Assembly: GCA_029212615.1 (NCBI GenBank)
Contig: JARGPJ010000006.1
Location: 62,375-126,374, forward strand
Reading direction: 5' to 3'
DNA: 64,000 nucleotides
Source: Verrucomicrobiales bacterium
GTDB lineage: Bacteria; Verrucomicrobiota; Verrucomicrobiia; Verrucomicrobiales; DEV007
A model generated the notes under the pieces. The model saw nothing but the letters and a program-made list of their open reading frames with translations. It searched no databases and had not been told where the DNA came from. The first letter of the stretch is position 1. The number at the start of each line of letters is the position of its first letter. Below are positions 19,769 to 31,020 of the stretch, in pieces. Both the position numbers and the translations under genes were made by a program.

Positions 19769-20308
19769 CTAACCGTTTCGAATGATGAGCTGATTTTCGC
19801 CACCGCGGCCTTTTTCCTCTCCCCAGACCCGACGGATATGATCGTAGATTTGACCGATTGTCTCTTTCGATTGCACCCGGTATTCAGAAGTCTTCGCGTG
19901 CGTCGTATCTGGGTAATGCTTCGTCACCATGGTGTCGACACTACCAACCCCCGCCTTGTCAGATACCTTGTTCGCGATGTCCTTCAGTCGATTGATCGTC
20001 GCACTCCCCGTCGTGACCGATGATCCTTCAGCTGCAGATTCGAGATAGTAAAACCGGCCAGTCTGCCCCCCGTCCGTCTCCACGGTGACCTCATAAACTT
20101 TCACCGCTCCGTCGATAAAATATTCGTGCTGACTCACCGAAGCAATCTTATCGAGCCTTGCAATGAAACGACCGCGAGCGGTAACCACTTCCCAGAACCC
20201 GGCGATCCCCTGCTGAGAGCCGTCTTCCTGTTCCCCGTCCTGAGCATGAGAAGGAATAATAAATACAAGTGAACTGAGAAACAGGGCCGCTGAAAAAAGG
20301 GGGTTCAT
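19769..20308 (-). CDS. Small secreted protein of unknown function
   Basis: This 179-residue protein has a signal peptide ending near SHAQ (about residue 23). The mature part starts acidic and contains a beta-rich region (FWEVVTARGRFIARLDKIASVS, a tyrosine-rich middle). It ends in a helical, basic C-terminus. I do not recognise the family. It is divergently placed from the sulfatase gene and 24 bases upstream of the tas-like gene on the same strand. Confidence 0.6.
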   Translation of the reverse strand: MNPLFSAALFLSSLVFIIPSHAQDGEQEDGSQQGIAGFWEVVTARGRFIARLDKIASVSQHEYFIDGAVKVYEVTVETDGGQTGRFYYLESAAEGSSVTTGSATINRLKDIANKVSDKAGVGSVDTMVTKHYPDTTHAKTSEYRVQSKETIGQIYDHIRRVWGEEKGRGGENQLIIRNG

Positions 20309-20412
20309 GAAAAAAATCTTATCGTATTGGAAGCAGACTGTCTATTCGCACCTCTAAAATTCAGTCGATGACGCCATTGGAAAAAGAGACACGATCTGAT
20401 CTACTGCACGCA

Positions 20413-21957
20413 ATGATCAAAACCCGCCTTGCTCTAATCGTTTCACTTTTTCTCGGCCTCCACCCCGCCTCTGCCGCTGACCAGCCGAATATCATGGTCT
20501 TTCTTGTCGATGATATGGGCGTGATGGATACCTCCGTCCCCTTCCTCACCGACGAGAACGGAGAGCCTGAACGCTACCCCTTAAACGACTACTACCGAAC
20601 CCCGTCGATGGAACGACTCGCCGCTCAGGGGATTCGCTTGAATCACGTTTACGCCATGAGTGTTTGCTCACCGACCCGCATTTCGATCATGACGGGCCAA
20701 AACGCCGCCCGTCACCACGCGACAAACTGGATAAACCCCTGGGAAAATAACGCCGGTGAGCAGGGACCCGCCGACTGGGATTGGGAAGGCCTCGGTATCG
20801 GCGACATCACCCTCCCCGGTCTTCTCAGGGACAAAGGCTACCGGACCATTCACGTCGGCAAAGCTCACTTCGGCCCCAACGACACCGAAGGCGAAGATCC
20901 CGCCAATCTCGGTTTTGACGTCAACATCGGAGGGCGCGCCGTGGGGGCGCCGGGCAGCTATTATGGAGAGAAAAATTATGGCCTCGGACAGGGAAAACGC
21001 GAGCGCAGCGCAGTGCCTCATCTCGACGCCTACCACGGCACCGAAACCTTTCTGACCGAGGCACTCACACTCGAAGCGAAGAAGGTCATCGCCGAAACCG
21101 TCGAGAGCGAAACGCCCTTCTACCTCTACTTTTCCCACTACGCGGTTCACAGCCCCTTTGAATCCGATCCCCGCTTTGCCGCTCACTACAAAGATTCCGG
21201 GAAGTCAAAGAATGCGCAGGCCTTTGCCACACTCGTTGAGGGAATGGACAAGTCTCTCGGCGACATGCTCGATCAGTTCGCCGAGCTCGATATTGCCGAA
21301 GACACTCTCATCGTCTTTCTCGGGGACAACGGCTCCGACGCTCCCCTTGGCGATCAGCATGTTGTCGCCTGCGCTGAGCCGCTGCGCGGCAAAAAGGGCG
21401 CTCACTATGAAGGCGGCATGAGAGTTCCATTCATCGCCGCATGGGCGAAACCGAACCCTGAAAACGCCTCGCAGAAAAAACTGCCCATTCCGGCAGGAGC
21501 GATTCAAAGCCAGGTCGCCAACGTGACCGACATTTTCCCCACCCTTCTGCATCTCGTCGGCGCGGAAGCTCCGGAAGACTACCCCGTGGACGGGCTTCGA
21601 CTCGACACCCTCCTCACCGGTGAAGCCGACCCGGAGCGGAAAGAACAATTTCTCATGCACTATCCACACGGCCCCCACCGCAGTAATTATTTCAGCGTTT
21701 GGCGTGACGGCGACTGGAAGGTAATTTTCCATGCCCTTCCCGAAATCCCCACCCACGGCGGATTCCATCAATCCGGCGGAGCGCACTACGAACTCTTCAA
21801 TCTCGCGAAAGATCCTTTCGAGCAAACCAACCTCGCAGAAGCCGAGCCGGAGAAACTCAAAGAAATGATCGACGCCCTCGCCATGCAGCTCGAAGCCAAA
21901 GGCGCTCAGTATCCTCTTGATGAAGCCGGAAACCCGATCAAGCCGGCCATACACTGA
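20413..21957 (+). CDS. Sulfatase (formylglycine-dependent arylsulfatase family)
   Basis: This exported sulfatase is of the alkaline phosphatase superfamily. The ATG at 20413 gives a clean signal peptide ending ASA; an ATG at 20368 would add 15 hydrophilic residues. The active-site motif is CSPTR within SVCSPTRISIMTGQ, the cysteine form that is oxidised to formylglycine by an anaerobic- or FGE-type maturase. Metal ligands are in VFLVDDMG and FLGDNGSD. Such enzymes remove sulfate from algal or host polysaccharides. It is followed after 81 bases by the cytochrome/DUF1549 gene, an association common in this phylum. The exact substrate is not inferable. Confidence 0.92.
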   Translation: MIKTRLALIVSLFLGLHPASAADQPNIMVFLVDDMGVMDTSVPFLTDENGEPERYPLNDYYRTPSMERLAAQGIRLNHVYAMSVCSPTRISIMTGQNAARHHATNWINPWENNAGEQGPADWDWEGLGIGDITLPGLLRDKGYRTIHVGKAHFGPNDTEGEDPANLGFDVNIGGRAVGAPGSYYGEKNYGLGQGKRERSAVPHLDAYHGTETFLTEALTLEAKKVIAETVESETPFYLYFSHYAVHSPFESDPRFAAHYKDSGKSKNAQAFATLVEGMDKSLGDMLDQFAELDIAEDTLIVFLGDNGSDAPLGDQHVVACAEPLRGKKGAHYEGGMRVPFIAAWAKPNPENASQKKLPIPAGAIQSQVANVTDIFPTLLHLVGAEAPEDYPVDGLRLDTLLTGEADPERKEQFLMHYPHGPHRSNYFSVWRDGDWKVIFHALPEIPTHGGFHQSGGAHYELFNLAKDPFEQTNLAEAEPEKLKEMIDALAMQLEAKGAQYPLDEAGNPIKPAIH

Positions 21958-22038
21958 GCAAGATCGAAAATATTACGCTGCGAATTCGCAGTCATTGCGT
22001 ATCTCCCCACCCCGTGCAGGATCCGATAGGATTCCCCC

Positions 22039-25000
22039 ATGCGCCGCCGAAGTCTCCTGCTCTCTCTATGCTTCCTGAGCCTTTCCGAAATTGGCCGTGG
22101 CGGCGAGGGGGAGATTGATTTCGGGCGCGATATCCGTCCCATTCTTTCCGACAAATGCTTCTTCTGTCACGGCCCCGATGAAGAAAACAGAAAAGCGAAA
22201 CTCCGTCTCGACCTCAAAACGGATGCCTTTGCAGTGAAAGATGGGATCGCCGCCTTCGTTGCGGGCGCCCCCCTGAAAAGCGAAGCATGGCATCGGATCT
22301 CCTCCGATGAGGAAGATGAAGTGATGCCGCCGCCCGAGGCCAAAAAACCCCTTTCGGCCAGGGAAAAAGAGCTCATCAGAAAGTGGGTCGAAAGCGGCGC
22401 GAACTGGACCGAACACTGGTCATTTATTGCCCCGCAGAAAACCGCCCCCCCTCTCGTCAATGGCAACCTGAGCGATGAAGTCGTAAACCCCATCGACGCA
22501 TTCATCCTCGCCGAAGTGGAGGCTCATCAACTCAAACCTGCCGAACTCACTGACCGGCGCACCTTGATTCGCCGCATCACCTTCGACCTGAGCGGACTTC
22601 CGCCGACTCCCGGGGAAGTCGACGCCTTCGTCACCGACGAGTCCCCCGATGCCTACGCAAAGGTCGTCGACCGACTCCTTGCATCAAAACATTTCGGCGA
22701 ACGAATGGCACTGATGTGGCTCGATGCCGCCCGCTACGGTGACACTTCCGTGATGCACGCCGACGGCCCGCGCGAAATGTGGCCCTGGCGCGACTGGGTC
22801 GTCCATGCGTTTAACGAAAACCAACCCTACGATCAATTTTCAATCGAACAGATCGCGGGCGACCTCCTACCGAACGCAAGCAACTCCCAGATCGTCGCCT
22901 CCGGATTCAACCGCAATCATCCGAGTTCCGACGAAGGAGGTGCCATTGCCGAAGAACTTCGCGTCGGGTATGTCGCCGACCGGGTCAAAACCACTTCGAA
23001 TGTCTGGCTGGGGCTTTCGATGGAATGCGCGCAATGCCACGACCACAAATACGACCCGATTTCCCACAAAGAATATTTTCAGTTCTACGCCTATTTCAAC
23101 AACACTGCCGATCCCGGCATGCAAACACGCAAAGGCAATCAGGCGCCCGTCGCCGAAGTCGTGACCGAGCTGGAGGAGGACAAACTCGCAGAACTGGAAA
23201 CGAAACTTTCAACGCAATCCGGAGAAGTCGCTAAAATCAGAAAAGAAGCGCTCGCCACCAATGCTGCTGCTGGAAAAATCGAGCCATCTGCCGATCTTGA
23301 AAATAGTCTGAAACATCTCAAGCACTACTACTCCTTTGCCCATGCAGGAGGGAGACTTCTCATCGACTATATTGGCGGTGGTGACGCTCAGGGAGCCCGT
23401 GCTGTCCTCAAAAGTGCCGAAGGGAAATTTGATACCGCCTTGAAACTGGACGGTGACCGCGCCTTTGATGCCCTCTCTTTTTCAGAGGTCGACTACCGAA
23501 GCAATTTCACGCTCTCCGCATGGATCAAACTGGAATCAAAGGGCTCAAGCGGAGCCGTCCTTGCGAAAATGGATGACGCAAACAGGAACCGCGGCTTCGA
23601 CCTCTGGATCCAGGGAGGGAAACCGGGGATGCACCTCATCAATACCTGGCCGTCCAACGCCGTAAAAGTGGTCTCCCAAAAAGCGCTCACGCCCGGACAA
23701 TGGCAACACGTCGCAATCACCTACCGTGGAAAAGGAACTGCCGACAGCGTCTCCATCTTCATTGACGGAAAGCCGGTCGAGACGACAGACGAAGGAAAGA
23801 AGCTGACCAAAACGATTAAAACGGAGGTTCCTTTCCGCATCGGTGGACGATCCAGCGGAAGTCAGGCCAAAGTGGAAGTCGATGAGATTCAGTTTTACGA
23901 GCGGGCGCTTCTCCCCAATGAGATCAAATGGACGATGCGCGACCTCACAACGGAAGCGACGAACACGCTCCTTGCGAAACGAACTCCTGCACAGAGAAAG
24001 ATTCTCGAAGGTCAAGTCCTCGGAAAAAACCGCGACTACCTCACTGCCCGCACCTCCGAACTCGAAACGGAAGTGAAGAAGCAAAAGCTCCTCAGCGGAA
24101 AAACCACGACGATGGTGATGCGGGATAATCCGCCTGCGGAGAGGCGGGAAACCTACCTCCTCGATCGGGGAATGTATGACGCCCCGAAAAAGGATGAAGT
24201 GATTCAGCCGGGCATCCCCGCCGCCCTTCCACCACTCCCGACCGAAGCGCCCGCGAATCGCCTCGGCCTCGCCAACTGGCTCTTTTCGAAAGGAAACCCG
24301 CTCACTGCCCGCGTCGCCACGAACCAACTCTGGCAGCTCTTTTTCTCGTATGGAATCGTTCGCACCCCTGCGGACTTCGGTGCACAGGGGGAATTCCCCA
24401 GTCATCCCGAACTCCTCGACTGGCTTGCGGTCGACTTTCGTGAGAGCGGATGGGATCTCAAACGCATGGTCCGGCAGATCGTGCTCTCGAGGACATACCA
24501 ACAGTCCTCAAACCTGCGCCCTGACGACCGGGACCGCGACCCTGACAACCGCTTTCTCTCCCGTGCTCCGCGCTACCGGCTGCCTGCCGAAATGATTCGG
24601 GACAACGCTCTCGCCCTCAGCGGCCAACTCGTGAAAGATGCCGGCGGCCCCGGAGTTAAGCCCTACCAGCCCCCCGGCCTCTGGACCGAGGTCGGACTCT
24701 CGGGGAAGCCGAAGTTTGTTCAGGACAAAGGCGAACGCCTCTACCGAAGGTCGCTCTACACTTACTTCAAACGGTCATCCCCTCCCCCGGCGATGATCAT
24801 TTTTGACGCCCCGAACCGCGAGACCTGCGTCATGCAGCGCCCCGTCACCAACACCCCCCTCCAAGCCCTTGCCGCGATGAACGACGTCCAAATGATGGAA
24901 GCGTCCCGTCATCTCGCCGCACGGGTTCTGAAGGAAGGGGGAACCAGCCCGATGACACGCGCCGGTTGGGCCTTTGAACTCGCCACCGCCCGTGAACCCG

Positions 25001-25200
25001 AAAGTGGTGAACTTGCCACCCTCCTCAATGTTTATGAGCACAGCCTCGCCAGATTCTCCGCCGGGAGAGAGAAAAGCCACCAACTCCTCAGTGCCGGCGA
25101 ATCCCCGCGCGACGAAACCCTTCCTGCCGATGAACACGCCGCCTGGACAATCGTCGCCAGCATGATTCTGAACCTCGACGAAGTGCTCACGCGAAACTAG
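22039..25200 (+). CDS. Exported cytochrome-c-like protein with DUF1549, LamG and DUF1553 domains
   Basis: This 1053-residue protein has a signal peptide and then a PSCyt1 haem site [10 protein letters not shown] (about residue 46). DUF1549 (around [21 protein letters not shown], followed by [18 protein letters not shown]) precedes a second CxxCH ([11 protein letters not shown]). A jelly-roll LamG/concanavalin-like insertion (residues about 470-625: [26 protein letters not shown]) follows, and DUF1553 ([24 protein letters not shown]) closes the protein. The family is typical of Planctomycetota and Verrucomicrobiota. Its biochemical role is not established; electron transfer coupled to polysaccharide handling is a guess. 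It pairs with the DUF1501 gene 16 bases downstream. Confidence 0.9.
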   Translation: MRRRSLLLSLCFLSLSEIGRGGEGEIDFGRDIRPILSDKCFFCHGPDEENRKAKLRLDLKTDAFAVKDGIAAFVAGAPLKSEAWHRISSDEEDEVMPPPEAKKPLSAREKELIRKWVESGANWTEHWSFIAPQKTAPPLVNGNLSDEVVNPIDAFILAEVEAHQLKPAELTDRRTLIRRITFDLSGLPPTPGEVDAFVTDESPDAYAKVVDRLLASKHFGERMALMWLDAARYGDTSVMHADGPREMWPWRDWVVHAFNENQPYDQFSIEQIAGDLLPNASNSQIVASGFNRNHPSSDEGGAIAEELRVGYVADRVKTTSNVWLGLSMECAQCHDHKYDPISHKEYFQFYAYFNNTADPGMQTRKGNQAPVAEVVTELEEDKLAELETKLSTQSGEVAKIRKEALATNAAAGKIEPSADLENSLKHLKHYYSFAHAGGRLLIDYIGGGDAQGARAVLKSAEGKFDTALKLDGDRAFDALSFSEVDYRSNFTLSAWIKLESKGSSGAVLAKMDDANRNRGFDLWIQGGKPGMHLINTWPSNAVKVVSQKALTPGQWQHVAITYRGKGTADSVSIFIDGKPVETTDEGKKLTKTIKTEVPFRIGGRSSGSQAKVEVDEIQFYERALLPNEIKWTMRDLTTEATNTLLAKRTPAQRKILEGQVLGKNRDYLTARTSELETEVKKQKLLSGKTTTMVMRDNPPAERRETYLLDRGMYDAPKKDEVIQPGIPAALPPLPTEAPANRLGLANWLFSKGNPLTARVATNQLWQLFFSYGIVRTPADFGAQGEFPSHPELLDWLAVDFRESGWDLKRMVRQIVLSRTYQQSSNLRPDDRDRDPDNRFLSRAPRYRLPAEMIRDNALALSGQLVKDAGGPGVKPYQPPGLWTEVGLSGKPKFVQDKGERLYRRSLYTYFKRSSPPPAMIIFDAPNRETCVMQRPVTNTPLQALAAMNDVQMMEASRHLAARVLKEGGTSPMTRAGWAFELATAREPESGELATLLNVYEHSLARFSAGREKSHQLLSAGESPRDETLPADEHAAWTIVASMILNLDEVLTRN

Positions 25201-25216
25201 CCCGCGCCATTTGACC

Positions 25217-26665
<1,449 letters not shown>

Positions 26666-26704
26666 AGGAACGGCTTGTAAAAGCCCCCGTGCAACAGCGA
26701 CCAA

Positions 26705-27274
26705 TCACTCCCCCTGCATCGCCCGCCGGATGTCGCCGGGTTCGTAGCCGTAGAGGTTTTCCGGCAATTCGACATTCTCAATCTGAACAAGCCGCCAGCT
26801 TGCCGGCAAAAAACTCTGTTTTTCCCAAGTGAACTCGAAGGGGGTTTTGAGCCGGTTCAGACGACGGGTCACTTCATTTCCTCCCGGCCCAATCGGCTTT
26901 CCACTGACCCGTAAAAAAGCTTTCACCACCGCGCGACCTTCGTCACGATCAACGGTCATCTCTTCAAGCGTAAGGACGAGAGTGAGAAACTGACTTCCGA
27001 CATCGACAACTGCTTCAGCAGCAGCGTTCCGGTCAAAGCCCCATCGATCCAGATAATCCTCAGCAAGAAGGCGCTCGATCCTCGAAGGGCTGCGTTTCTC
27101 GATCCCGCGGATGAGTGAATCCTGCTTCTTCGCGATCATGTTCGAGGGCCGTGTTTCCCAAAGAACCAGTGCTGCCAGTATCAAGAGGGCAGCTATCGAA
27201 ACCATCACAATCCAACGTACACTTCCGTATGAATGATAGAGACCAGACTGAGATTTGCGTTGCGATTTCTTCAC
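26705..27274 (-). CDS. Membrane-anchored protein of unknown function
   Basis: The frame encodes one N-terminal membrane helix (WIVMVSIAALLILAALVLW). A soluble domain of about 140 residues follows, with an alpha-beta NTF2-like feel (DYLDRWGFDRNAAAEAVVDV, then beta strands with VVKAFLRVSGKP). No family is recognised. The start is uncertain. The open frame begins with a TTG at 27370 inside the divergent rppH gene, so one of two GTG codons (27289 or 27274) is more likely; 27274 is used here. It converges with the DUF1501 gene. Confidence 0.55.
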   Translation of the reverse strand: MKKSQRKSQSGLYHSYGSVRWIVMVSIAALLILAALVLWETRPSNMIAKKQDSLIRGIEKRSPSRIERLLAEDYLDRWGFDRNAAAEAVVDVGSQFLTLVLTLEEMTVDRDEGRAVVKAFLRVSGKPIGPGGNEVTRRLNRLKTPFEFTWEKQSFLPASWRLVQIENVELPENLYGYEPGDIRRAMQGE

Positions 27275-27339
27275 GTCGGCTATCTTCACAGAATCGGCAG
27301 GCAATGTAAATTCTGATCCTGCCGAAGAAGTTCCTCCAT

Positions 27340-27816
27340 ATGGCCACTTATCGACAAAACGTCGCTGCAATCCTGCGTCGGCCCGGCAGCGGAAAAATCC
27401 TCATCTGCGAGCGCTTGAATAATCGGGGAAGCTGGCAGTTTCCTCAGGGGGGAGTCGATAAAGGCGAAGATTTAATCGGAGCGCTCTTTCGCGAAGTCGA
27501 CGAAGAAATCGGGGTCCCGCCCGAAATGTACCGCATCAAGGCCTGCCGTACGGACTACCGCTACAAGTTTCCGGAAGGACACCTGAAAAAAGGGCTCTTT
27601 TGCGGACAGACTCAAACTTACTTTCTTTGCGACTATCTGGGAAAAAAGAAGGCCATCAATCTGGATGCTCACGTCAGAGAATTTTCCAGATTCAAATGGA
27701 TTCACCCCGAAGAATTCGACATCAATTGGGTTCCTGACTTCAAACAGCCGGTTTTTCGACGGGTGTTTCGGGATTTCTTCGGAATTCGTCGCCTCCCGTC
27801 ACGCCGGTCCGATTGA
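27340..27816 (+). CDS. rppH: RNA pyrophosphohydrolase-like Nudix hydrolase
   Basis: This 158-residue Nudix protein is of the RppH/diadenosine polyphosphatase type. It starts YRQNVAAIL, has WQFPQGG and the complete Nudix box (GGVDKGED, then REVDEEIGV), and later KWIHPEEFD. RppH removes pyrophosphate from the 5' end of RNA to start decay. The length and WQFPQGG motif favour RppH over generic Nudix enzymes. It is transcribed divergently from the preceding membrane protein and followed after 56 bases by the hybrid kinase. Confidence 0.88.
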   Translation: MATYRQNVAAILRRPGSGKILICERLNNRGSWQFPQGGVDKGEDLIGALFREVDEEIGVPPEMYRIKACRTDYRYKFPEGHLKKGLFCGQTQTYFLCDYLGKKKAINLDAHVREFSRFKWIHPEEFDINWVPDFKQPVFRRVFRDFFGIRRLPSRRSD

Positions 27817-27872
27817 CCTTTTGATTCCAGTGAATCAGTGAGATACTTTATCCGTCTCTCTGTCACCACGTG

Positions 27873-30800
27873 ATGTATTTTGGAATTCGAGGAAAAGTTG
27901 CCCTGTTGGTTATTATAGCCACGGCGGCGTCGGCGCTGCTGGTCGCCACCCTGCTCACTAAGCGCGCCACTGAAGTGCTCCGAGAGCACGAACTGGTTGA
28001 TCTCGGCGATGAAGCATCACTAAAAGGCTGGGTAACAATCGATCAAATCGAAGGCCTCCGCGATGACCTCATCAATATTGCCTTCAGTCCGACCTTCCAG
28101 GATGATGTCGCGGCTGAAAAAACACAGGAGCACCTCCTCTCAATGGCAAGGGGGCTCTGCCGCCGAAACTGGGACAGTCACCTGCGCGTTGACCTCCTCA
28201 CTTTCGACGGCGAAGAGGTGGAAACGACTTTGATCGCCGAGAAAGCGACCCTCGATGCAGATGATCTATGGTTCCCCGAACCGGATGCGAAGGCGGGCGA
28301 GCGCCTTCACCTTTCTCCCATTCAGCGACTCTACGTGACAAGAAAAGACCTTCCCGGACGCGATGAACTGTCGCGATGGGAACCCGTTGTGTGGGCCGTT
28401 GCCCCACTCGATCAATACGGCAAGAACACAGGGGGCAAGCCGACCTTTGTCCGCATTCTCATGACCCTCTTCACGGAGTCCTCTCCGCGCCACCTCTTCG
28501 CGATGGAAAACGCTGACGGGGCCCAGCTCATCCGCCACGATGAACACGATCCTCTCGAACGGGGTAATGATGCCGTCTTCCTTTCGCTGAGTGAATCCCC
28601 TGAACTAAAGGAAGCCCTTCTGAAACGCGAAGAGGAACGCAACTCACCTGACCGCACCGAGGAAACCCCGAAGGTTGATCGACTCGTTCGAATGGAGGAT
28701 GTGAAACTGGCAAGCCCCTACTACTTTCAAGAGGGTAGTCCCCGCGAGGAGTTGCGTGGTGCCCTGCTCGCAATCGGAGAGGATAAACTGGATGAAATCC
28801 TGGAACGTCTTCAGATCGAAATCGAATCGATCGGAAAAGTCGGCGGCTTGTCACGCGGCGTCAAAGAAGTTCGACTACTTGCCCGCTCGCGCGAATCAAT
28901 CGACGAACTGCGCAACATCGTCGAGGCGGCACTCAGGACCGAAACGGAAGACCTTGCGGGCCGGATTGACTGGCGCAACGTCGTTGAGTGCGACGAAATC
29001 CATTCCTGGGCCGTCAAACTTGTTGTCGGGCCGGGTGAAGATCATCGGGAATATCTCATCCACTACGCGGTTCTCGATGACGAGCTGGCCTCATCCATCG
29101 AATACGAGATGCAGGAAGTTCGCAGCGTTGCCCTCCTCATTGCCGCAGCCTTCGGTGTCATCGGGTTCCTCATCGCGATGCTCTTTATTCGTCCGCTGAG
29201 GCTCATGACGCGAACGGCACAAAAAATCACCGATACCCATTCGGAAGCACTTCTCTCACAAGTCGCCGGCATGGCAAGGCGGCTCGACATCAAACGCCGG
29301 GACGAAGTTGGAGATATCGCCCGGGCGTCGAAACGTCTTTTCGAGGAGCTTATTGCCTCGCAGGAACATCTCGAAAAACGTGTCAACGAAAGGACACGGG
29401 AACTTCGTCGCGCCAACACGGAAATGGAGAAGGCGAATGAAAAGCTCATGAGCCTGAGCCACGAGAAAGACGCCTTTGTCGCGAAGATCAGCCATGACCT
29501 CCGCCAACCCCTGAACGCCATTTTCCTTCAGGTGGAAGCGTTGAAACTCTCCGAGCTCGACGACGGCCAGAAAAAAGACGTCGAACGTATTCATGCTCAC
29601 GCCGCGCGGGAACTGAATCTCGTCAACGACATCCTTGAGTATCAAAAAATTATCATGGGCGCGGAAACGCTCAACAAAGATGAGATCGATATTTCAAAGC
29701 TCTTTCAGGACATTGAAGAAGCACACAAGCCCGGACTGGATGCAAAAGGCGTTGGCTTCACGATCCGCCAGGACGAGGAAGTCAATCTCATCACGGCAGA
29801 TGATCGCCGCCTCAGACAGATCCTCGGAAACCTCGTCGGCAACGCCTGCAAGTTCACCAAAGAAGGCGAGGTCACCCTCGAAGGCAGATCCAGAGAGATC
29901 AACAACGAGCCCTGGGTGGAATTCACGATAACTGATACCGGCCGCGGAATGAGCCCGAAAGAGCAGGCCAAGGCATTCGTCCCTTTCGTTTCGAATAAGA
30001 AAGACAACGCCGGCGGTAGCGGTCTAGGACTGTCGATCTGTAAAGAATTGGTCGGGCAAATGGGGGGACGAATCGGATTCGTCAGTGAACTGGATAAAGG
30101 CACTCACTTCAGCGTGTTCTTGCCGATCACACCCAGTTCCGAGCACTACGAGCCGAAACTGGATAATCCCACGATCCTTGCCAACGGAAACCCGCTGAAC
30201 TCAGAAACGGCTTCCCTTCCCCGCGACGCAACCATCCTTGTGATCGACGATGACGTGGCCGTCCGTGACCTTCTTAAACGAATCTTTGAAGCCGAAGGCT
30301 ACCACGTCATCACTGCCGGGGACGGCAACAGCGGCCTTGAGCTGGCAAATCAGCACCTCCCCGACGCAATCACCCTCGACGTTGTCATGCCGGGAGGAAA
30401 AGATGGGTGGGACGTACTTCAACAGCTCAAAGGCTCGGCGCGCACGCAATCGATTCCGGTGATCATGGTCTCAGTCATGGCCGAGCAGGAGAACGGACTC
30501 GCTCTCGACGTCGAAGACTACCTCGTCAAGCCCATCGACGTTGATCGCCTCTCCCGGGTGATCCTGCGTGTCACCGGGCAATCGCCGCAGCGAAACCTCC
30601 TCCTCGTCGATGACGACACCGAATCACTCGCCGCGATGAGCCGGGTCCTTGAAAGCTCCGGATGGCAAACCATCCTCGCTCACGATGGCGCCGAAGCACT
30701 GCAAATGCTTGAGAAAACCCGACCCGCAGCCATCGTTCTCGACCTCATCATGCCCGGCATGGACGGATTCGAATTTCTCCAGCACGTTCAGGAAGCCGAG

Positions 30801-30977
30801 CATCTCAAGTCTATTCCGGTGATTGTGATGACCGGACAGGAACCTTCCGAAACGGAGAAAGAGTTTCTCAGAAGGCGCGTCACCACGGTGCTGAAAAAAG
30901 GCAAGCACGCGGCAAGCAATCTCGTCACGAGCATCAATACGAGGATTCGCTCGAATGAAGACGCCCGCACTTCCTGA
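27873..30977 (+). CDS. Hybrid sensor histidine kinase with two receiver domains
   Basis: This is a 1034-residue membrane kinase. An N-terminal helix (about 6-28) is followed by a long periplasmic sensor region, a second helix (about 415-440), HAMP, and HisKA with the phosphorylated histidine in KISHDLRQP (about 541). HATPase_c follows with NACKF, DTGRGMS and GGSGLGLSI. Two receivers end the protein: REC1 from about 785 with VIDDD and the acceptor in LDVVMPG, and REC2 from about 907 with LVDDD and LDLIMPG. The ATG at 27873 follows a GTG. No output DNA-binding gene is adjacent, so the downstream partner is unknown. The sensor domain is not recognised. Confidence 0.92.
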   Translation: MYFGIRGKVALLVIIATAASALLVATLLTKRATEVLREHELVDLGDEASLKGWVTIDQIEGLRDDLINIAFSPTFQDDVAAEKTQEHLLSMARGLCRRNWDSHLRVDLLTFDGEEVETTLIAEKATLDADDLWFPEPDAKAGERLHLSPIQRLYVTRKDLPGRDELSRWEPVVWAVAPLDQYGKNTGGKPTFVRILMTLFTESSPRHLFAMENADGAQLIRHDEHDPLERGNDAVFLSLSESPELKEALLKREEERNSPDRTEETPKVDRLVRMEDVKLASPYYFQEGSPREELRGALLAIGEDKLDEILERLQIEIESIGKVGGLSRGVKEVRLLARSRESIDELRNIVEAALRTETEDLAGRIDWRNVVECDEIHSWAVKLVVGPGEDHREYLIHYAVLDDELASSIEYEMQEVRSVALLIAAAFGVIGFLIAMLFIRPLRLMTRTAQKITDTHSEALLSQVAGMARRLDIKRRDEVGDIARASKRLFEELIASQEHLEKRVNERTRELRRANTEMEKANEKLMSLSHEKDAFVAKISHDLRQPLNAIFLQVEALKLSELDDGQKKDVERIHAHAARELNLVNDILEYQKIIMGAETLNKDEIDISKLFQDIEEAHKPGLDAKGVGFTIRQDEEVNLITADDRRLRQILGNLVGNACKFTKEGEVTLEGRSREINNEPWVEFTITDTGRGMSPKEQAKAFVPFVSNKKDNAGGSGLGLSICKELVGQMGGRIGFVSELDKGTHFSVFLPITPSSEHYEPKLDNPTILANGNPLNSETASLPRDATILVIDDDVAVRDLLKRIFEAEGYHVITAGDGNSGLELANQHLPDAITLDVVMPGGKDGWDVLQQLKGSARTQSIPVIMVSVMAEQENGLALDVEDYLVKPIDVDRLSRVILRVTGQSPQRNLLLVDDDTESLAAMSRVLESSGWQTILAHDGAEALQMLEKTRPAAIVLDLIMPGMDGFEFLQHVQEAEHLKSIPVIVMTGQEPSETEKEFLRRRVTTVLKKGKHAASNLVTSINTRIRSNEDARTS

Positions 30978-30980
30978 GGA

Positions 30981-31020
30981 TTGACAGGCAACCCTTTAAC
31001 TGTTCAAGTAAACAGTTAAA
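30981..31020 (+). promoter_or_regulatory. Promoter with LexA-like palindrome before the radical SAM gene
   Basis: A perfect -35 hexamer TTGACA lies at 30981-30986. A 10-bp perfect inverted repeat TTTAACTGTT (30995-31004), 6-base spacer, AACAGTTAAA (31011-31020) covers the expected -10 region and runs into the start codon. Inside it, TGTTC-AAGT-AAACA (31001-31014) matches the TGTTC-N4-GAACA motif I recall for Verrucomicrobia LexA with one mismatch. It is a probable repressor operator. Confidence 0.6.

Noticed and set aside
21979..21995. Shared ATTCGCAGT-ATxGCGT-like string near 21.98 kb and 39.97 kb
   Set aside because: Only about 15 of 18 positions agree, without hairpin or context in common; too weak to call a repeat.
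26705..27370. TTG start at 27370 for the membrane protein gene
   Set aside because: It would place the N-terminus inside the divergent rppH gene; a later GTG before the membrane helix is more plausible.
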